Assembly (NCBI GenBank): GCA_002007465.1
Contig: LNAC01000741.1
Coordinates: forward strand, 101,417 to 165,416
Direction of reading: 5' to 3'
DNA length: 64,000 bases
Source of the DNA: Ailurus styani
Lineage: Eukaryota; Chordata; Mammalia; Carnivora; Ailuridae
Position 1 is the first letter of the stretch, and each line of letters starts with the position of its first letter. The notes beneath the pieces were generated by a model that was given only the letters and a program-made list of their open reading frames with translations, did no database searches and was not told the origin of the DNA. The position numbers and the translations under genes were made by a program. Positions 58,816 to 64,000 of this stretch are shown piece after piece.

Positions 58816-59750
58816 CCACTCTGTCTGTGTGGAGACCTTTCCACGGAGCCACCTGTCCCTTCCCTGTGAGGCCTCCCTGCCGTCCGCTGGTCTGGAGGAC
58901 GTCTGTGCAGGAGTCTGCCGACCCAGAGGGTGACGAGCTAGGAGAGTGCCCCGAGATGGCGCTAATGAGGAGCCGGCACAGTCCGCAGCCCACACAGCCA
59001 TCCGGCACCACCACCTTCTCCACAGCCACGGATGGAGCTGGGCCTCCCTGCCTCCTCCCCCGGCCCAACTCTTGGCTCCCTGAGGCCTCGGTTCCCTTTG
59101 GGTCACCTCCCCTCCAGCCCGGCCCTCCGGATTCATCTGAATCTGGTTTCACCTGCCCCGCGATGGCCCCGGTGGCGCCCACGCTGGCGTCTGGTCCACG
59201 GGCCCCCTCTTGGGGGGCTGGGCCGCCTGCTGTGTGCACCCCTCTGGCCATCTACCAGCGAGCCTGGAGGGACAAGCCGGCCTGGCTTGAGTCCCAGGGC
59301 AGGCTCCGTGGCCACTTTCCTGATGGGCGCACCGAGAACAGACGGACTGTGCAGGGCTGCTGTGTGCCCGCAGGTAGTGGGCGTTCGGGAAGCAGTGACT
59401 GCCCGGGGCGCCCCCGAGAACCCTGACCAGGGGGCGGACCTGCCGTGAGACTGTGTGTCTGCAGGTGTTGGTAGTTGCCGTTTCGGCCGCCTTGTCTCCA
59501 AGCTGGGGCTGTTCCCATGGCATTTTCGTTGGCTCCAAATCAGCCCTTGCGGGGCATTCTGGAACGCAGCCTGTGGTCAGTCAGGGAGCAGGAGACAGCT
59601 CGACTGGGCATCGCCTCCAGGGCCAGGACATGCCAGGACAATGGTACTTGGTTAGGGAGCGACACGAAAAGCCTCGTGTTACCTGGTTACCTGGCCGCAA
59701 CCACTTCCAGGCCACGTACGCAACCAGCTCTAGGAGAAGCACTCATGGTG

Positions 59751-59782
59751 CTTCTACAACTTCCCACAACTTCCCACAACTA
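59751..59782 (+). repeat. 10-bp repeat, three copies, before exon 5
   Basis: CTTCTACAAC, TTCCCACAAC, TTCCCACAAC in tandem. The array ends 28 bases before the exon 5 acceptor, within the usual branch-point zone. Confidence 0.9.
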
Positions 59783-59810
59783 CTGGAAATGCCTCACCTT
59801 TTCTTGGCAG

Positions 59811-60014
59811 GCCAATTTAGCTTTTGATCCAGCGGCCCTGCTGCCTGGGGCCTCGCCCAAGAGTCCGGGACTTAAGGCCGCGGTGTCGCCATTCCAGAGC
59901 CCGCCTTCCACCCCCAGCAGCCCTGGCGTGCGGGCTCAGGCCGGGGAGCCCGAGGAGGTGCCCGTGAGCTTCGACCAGCCTCCTGAAGGGAGCCACCTGC
60001 CCTGTTATAATAAG
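59811..60014 (+). CDS. RCSD1: RCSD1 (CapZIP) coding exon 5
   Basis: Sixty-eight codons, starting [20 protein letters not shown] and ending [10 protein letters not shown]. The acceptor is TTTTCTTGGCAG and the donor GTAACG at 60015, a weaker +5/+6 than the other introns. The exon covers residues 91-158. The serine in SPKSPG then falls on residue 108, the Ser108 phosphorylated by p38-family kinases in human CapZIP, which independently supports the exon order and the two-residue exon 1. A run of Ser/Pro pairs ([11 protein letters not shown]) gives further proline-directed sites. The C-terminal HLPCYNK runs into basic exon 6, and the capping-protein-interacting (CPI) region probably spans this junction. 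Three copies of a 10-bp repeat lie just upstream of the acceptor. Confidence 0.96.
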
Positions 60015-62125
60015 GTAACGTCGGGGTCAAAGCCCTGTGGCGCGTCTGTGGAAATGCGGGCACGGGACAGTCTTGAATTATCTGTGCTTTCACGCTGGGG
60101 GAAGGATGACACATTTGAGCTGTCGCCAGAGTTGGTTTTTGACAGAAAGGAAATTTCTCTTCCTGCCAGCCATCTGTGCCTGAGATCGCCCCTCTCCCTA
60201 GCCTGGCTCTCTCATCCCCTCTCCCAAAGCCGCGCCACTCACCAGAAGGCACTCCTGGGGGATGGAGTGCTCTAACCCTCGTGGAGAGAGGGCTGAGTGT
60301 TCAGGAGGGATCCCAGCCGCACAGAGTTGTGTCTGAAGGCCCGGCCAGCGAGTCACACAGAGGGTGGGCAGGGTCCTTAGGACTCCAAAACACCTGGCTC
60401 TGGCTCGGTGTAAATACTTTTAGGTGCCCCACTAGGGGCTCAAGTCATTCTTACTGCAGCTCGCTCCATTTAAAGAATATCCAAACTATGCCCTTTGCAA
60501 AAAGATGTACGGGGGCCCCTTGCGGCCGATGCTGCCCTGACACCCGAGTGTGGTTTCCCTCGTCAGATCCTCGGCCCTACTGTACACAGTGAGGATCAGA
60601 GATACAGTCCAGTACTGTCCGTGCAGGTGCCCAGCAAAGCGGGGCCAGAGCCCGGCAAGGGCCCGCATAAAGGGATCTGATGCCAGAGGATGGCAAATGG
60701 ATGGAACTTTAATGGATGGAAAGAGTGGGGTCTTCTGGGCCATTCCAGAAAATCCATAGGGGTAAAGGTCAAATGTGTAGAAACAGGTAGGACCCAGGGA
60801 AACAAACTGGTGCTAAGTCTTGAGCCTGCTGGCTGGGGATAGGGTGGAGGTCCTCCGGCTCAGGGTAATGGAGAGACCTCTGACAGCAGAGAGGAACCCA
60901 GGGCGGAGAACCCTCTCTTCAGGCTTTACTCACTAGAGATGGGGGGCCGGCGGGGAGGCGGGGCCGGCGGGGAGGCGCGGTCACCTGGTTGTAACGGGGT
61001 CGCGGGACTGCTCTAGCCTTCGGAGGGCGGAGGGCGGCAGGGACCCTGCTGACTGGGAGGGCGGGGCCGGGCCTTGAGAGCCGGCAAGGACGGCAGCGCC
61101 ATGGTCTCAGGAATGAGCCTGGGAAGTGCCTATAAGTCAAGTATTGACTCCAAATTTCTTAGAAGGAAGTAGGATTGACAAATACCAAAACGTAAGCCAG
61201 TGGGAAAATAAGATTTACAGAAAGAAGATTTAAGGTTTATGAAATAAGACTTCATGTACATATAAAATTTTAAAGGACACACGACTTGAGTAGAGTAGGG
61301 CATCCAAATAAACATTTCCATCGCAATTGGGGCAAAGTCCTGTGGGCCTAGATGAGGCCCGAGTGATCCTGAGATCCACACACTTCCCGGACAGGAGGCG
61401 ATTTTCAGGCAGCTGGGCTGGGGGTTCCTAAGGCATGGCTGCTGCTTGCGGTGGACCTGAGCCCAGGAAAGGGAGGGCGTCCGTCTCTGTAGCTTTCCCG
61501 GGATTGGCCAGCTCTGCGGAGGGCTGGGAGGGCCAGGCTGGGGAAGGGGACGAAGCTGGTCACAGGATGTCCAGCTCTGTCCCCGTGAGGTTCCTGAGCA
61601 AAAGGCCAGGCCACCTGCAGGCCCCCAACCCTCTTGCTGTCGGGTTCACCCTTGTCAAAGTAAAGTGTCCTAAATGTTAAAATATGACTTTTATATAAAG
61701 TAGAGATCGATTTTATTCAGTTTGTCAGTTCGCGAGGAAACCTACAGTATGGTAAAAAAAAAACACGCAAAGAACATTCAAAGAGCTGGTTATTTGTAGG
61801 CAACTGACAAAACAAATGCTAGAATTAAGTTGTTAAATCAGACACCAAAGGATTAATGTTTTACAGGATAATAAAAGTATCAGTAGGTTATCATGTTTGG
61901 TGGGTGGAAATCACTTGCATCTTCATGAGGCAAAAACCCACAGGTCACTCTGTGTCTTCACAGCCCTGGATACACAGTACACAGGGGTCCTTTCTCCAGG
62001 AAAACCAAGGGCCCCTTAAAGGCAGGCTGACAACGCCGTGCCTTCCACTGACGTTGAAAGCCACGCAGTCCCCTCTTGGCCTTTTTCACAGGTCGTGGGC
62101 AATCTCTCTTAACTCGTTCTTCCAG
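60015..62125 (+). other. RCSD1 intron 5
   Basis: It has a small GC-rich stretch at 60940-61090 with a duplicated GGGGAGGCGGGGCCGGC-like unit, then AT-rich single-copy sequence. No other exon was recognised. Confidence 0.7.
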
Positions 62126-62809
62126 GTGCGGACCAAGGGCTCGATAAAAAGGCGCCCCCCCTCCCGGCGGTTCCGAAGGTCTCAGTCGGACTGTGGGGAC
62201 CTGGCCGACTTCAGGGCCCCCGAGTCGTCCCAGGAGAATGGGGCCAAGGAAGAGCCTGGGGATGAGGTGTTCCCATCCAAGAGCAAGGCCCGGGGGTCTC
62301 CTCCACGCAGCGAGGGGCCGGTGGGCGCGGAAGTGTGGAGGCAGCGGGGGTCCCCGCAGAAGCCGCCTCTGAGGAGGACGTCCAGCAGATCGGAGAAGGG
62401 CGGAGACGCGGGGGAAGCCCAGTGTCCCCAGACGGCTGCGGGGGGCCCTGAAGAGGGGGCTGGCCCGCGTCCCACCGCAGGGGAGGCGCTCCAACAAGCC
62501 CAAGCCTCCAGCCCCGAGGCCACGAATGCATGCAGCAGCCCCACGGAAGCAGCAGCAGCTGGAGAAGAGGCAGAGGAGTCTGAGGAGGTGAAGGAGGAGA
62601 GGGCGGGAAATGAAGAGGAGGAGCCCAGACGAAGGAGCCAAGACGCAGAGGGGCCGGCGGACGGAGCTGGGGGGGAGGCCCCGCCAAGCCCCCCCGAAGG
62701 GGTGGAGGGCCCCCACTTCCCGGAGCAGGGGAAAGGCCAGGAAAAGGATGAGGAAGGGGCCCTTCTGGAGCCAGGCAGCAAGCCCATCGAGGAGGCCCCC
62801 AACACAGAG
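62126..62809 (+). CDS. RCSD1: RCSD1 (CapZIP) coding exon 6, large acidic C-terminal exon
   Basis: Two hundred and twenty-eight codons between the acceptor CGTTCTTCCAG and the donor GTAAGT at 62810, phase 0. It begins [20 protein letters not shown], a strongly basic segment (residues 159-178) that I take to hold the C-terminal half of the CPI motif. The serine two residues after RRFRRS is residue 179, the MAPKAP-K2 site reported for human CapZIP. Downstream the sequence becomes low-complexity and rich in Glu, Pro, Ser and Ala, with acidic runs such as [12 protein letters not shown]; it is likely disordered. It diverges from human and is about nine codons shorter than I remember. The reading frame stays open past the donor to a stop at 63239-63241. 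The final exon (about 20 residues in human, ending DTKM) is not in the window. Confidence 0.95.
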
Positions 62810-64000
62810 GTAAGTGGCCTGCACCTTCTCCTAAGGAGGCCAGGGCCACAGTGTGTCTGCTTATGCTTCCTCGCAAATGGGCTCCAGTGCGCAGGCAAAA
62901 GGGCGCAGATTGAAACGGGCTATCGTGGACAGGGAGGGGACAGACATACAAGAAAGGGAAGCACGTGCTGTGCCCCGTCCGCCCTCCTGCCCACGCGGGG
63001 TTCCGGCGCGTCCGGAGCATGTGTGGAGACCCAGCACAGCTCGGTGGCTGAGGCCGCGCGCAGCTTCCGCAGGCCCGGGAGGCAGGGCTCTGGGCTCGGC
63101 CCATGGCTGGGGGTGCTCCGAGAGGAAGGGGGTGCACCTTTCCCTCAACTCGGGCTAGCATGGGAGACCGGCAGCTCCGGAGGGCGCAGGAAGGTAGTGG
63201 CCCGGGGCAGGGTGTTCTTGGGGGAAGCCAAGAAGGGTTGATGTGTTCGGAGAGGGGCTCACCAGGGACCCTCACATTATTCCCACTCCACCTAGACGAG
63301 GGAGAAGAAAGTGTGAGTCCCAAAGACTCCTGAGACATGGCTGGGAGTCCTCTGGCCGGGCAAAGAGGTTCCACATTTCTTCACCACCATCCATTCTAAA
63401 GGCGTGCTCCGATCCCGTCAGCCCGGAGATCTCTGCCAGGTGTCCGGATGGCAAACACGTGATCTGAGGCATGGGATTCTCCTTCTTTTGAGGAGGAAGC
63501 CCCCAAGTCCACGTAGTCCCCTCCCTGTGGCTGTCACACCTTAGTTTCAGGCTCGGAGCGGCCTGTCCAAGCAGGAGAACTTCCCATCTCCCTGGCGGCA
63601 CCTTCTGGCCCCGAGGCATTAAGCAATCGCCTGGTTGAAAAGCTTGGGGATGGTCTCATGTAGACGAGGTCTCCTGCAGAAACTGCAGGAGCTTCGGAAC
63701 AGGCTCCCTCTTGGGCCACCTCTACATTCCCACTGTGCCCAAGCCCCGGCGGGGACGCAAGACGCCTGCACCCTCGCAAGAGCTCTTCTTCCAAACCGGT
63801 TCCCCGGGGAGGCAAAGAGTAGCTCCACGCACCCCTCCCCATGCTTTCCCTCTCCTGCTCTGCCGCAGGCACACAAAATTTTGACTCCCTTAGCCCAAAC
63901 CCCCGGTTTTAGAGAGGAAGGCACTGAGGTTCCAAAAGGGGCATGAACTGTCCAAGGTCACAGAGCTCCAGGTTGACGTGACGGACGCCGGCTCCACCAG
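62810..64000 (+). other. Start of RCSD1 intron 6
   Basis: The donor GTAAGT opens an intron that runs off the window. I found nothing resembling the conserved C-terminal exon. Confidence 0.75.
63900..64000 (+). repeat. MIR fragment at the window end
   Basis: GAGAGGAAGGCACTGAGGTT and TGTCCAAGGTCACAGAGCTC match the MIR core. It is cut by the window edge. Confidence 0.75.

Overview
The window is a stretch of carnivore nuclear DNA. It is mostly intronic, dense in interspersed repeats, and carries part of one recognisable protein-coding gene. The lineage is read from the tRNA-derived SINEs: eight copies of the carnivore family, with a leader like GGGGCGCCTGGGTGGCTCAG, a CT-rich stretch and an AATAAATAAA tail. 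One copy (28465-28655) has the leader variant TGGGTTAAAGCCTCTGCC and the tail variant CTACTTGTGATCTCTCTC, which I associate with mustelids. A mustelid or close caniform is my best guess; the exact species cannot be read from this window.

The gene is RCSD1, encoding CapZIP, the CapZ-interacting protein. It lies on the + strand at the right-hand end. Five consecutive coding exons have intact splice sites: 51245-51346, 52435-52524, 56413-56484, 59811-60014 and 62126-62809. All are multiples of three (34, 30, 24, 68 and 228 codons) and join in phase 0. If exon 1 supplies only Met-Glu, as in human, the residue numbers fall exactly on the published CapZIP phosphosites Ser83, Ser108 and Ser179. The last short exon is beyond position 64000. 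Exon 1 is not visible. The best place for it is the CpG-rich region at about 2250-4450, which contains an 859-base run of N.

Positions 1-2250 are probably the upstream flank of RCSD1. Positions 4450-51244 are then its first intron. That intron holds GC-rich minisatellites with units of 41-42, 41, 30, 40, 32 and 47-51 bp, plus a 0.4-kb alternating purine-pyrimidine tract. It also holds carnivore SINEs, several antisense L1 3' ends, old L2 and MIR copies, and a relic of a CR1/L3-like LINE. Introns 2-6 contain one SINE, a hAT-type DNA element, a 19-bp GC minisatellite and little else.

No bacterial or viral genes, CRISPR arrays or complete RNA genes were seen. The most unusual object is a chimeric retrocopy at 43930-44137. 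About 30 nt of the 5' end of U6 snRNA are fused to a carnivore SINE, the whole is flanked by one pair of 14-bp target-site duplications, and it splits an old MIR. The long open frames across the minisatellites (up to 815 codons) are by-products of stop-free repeat units, not genes.
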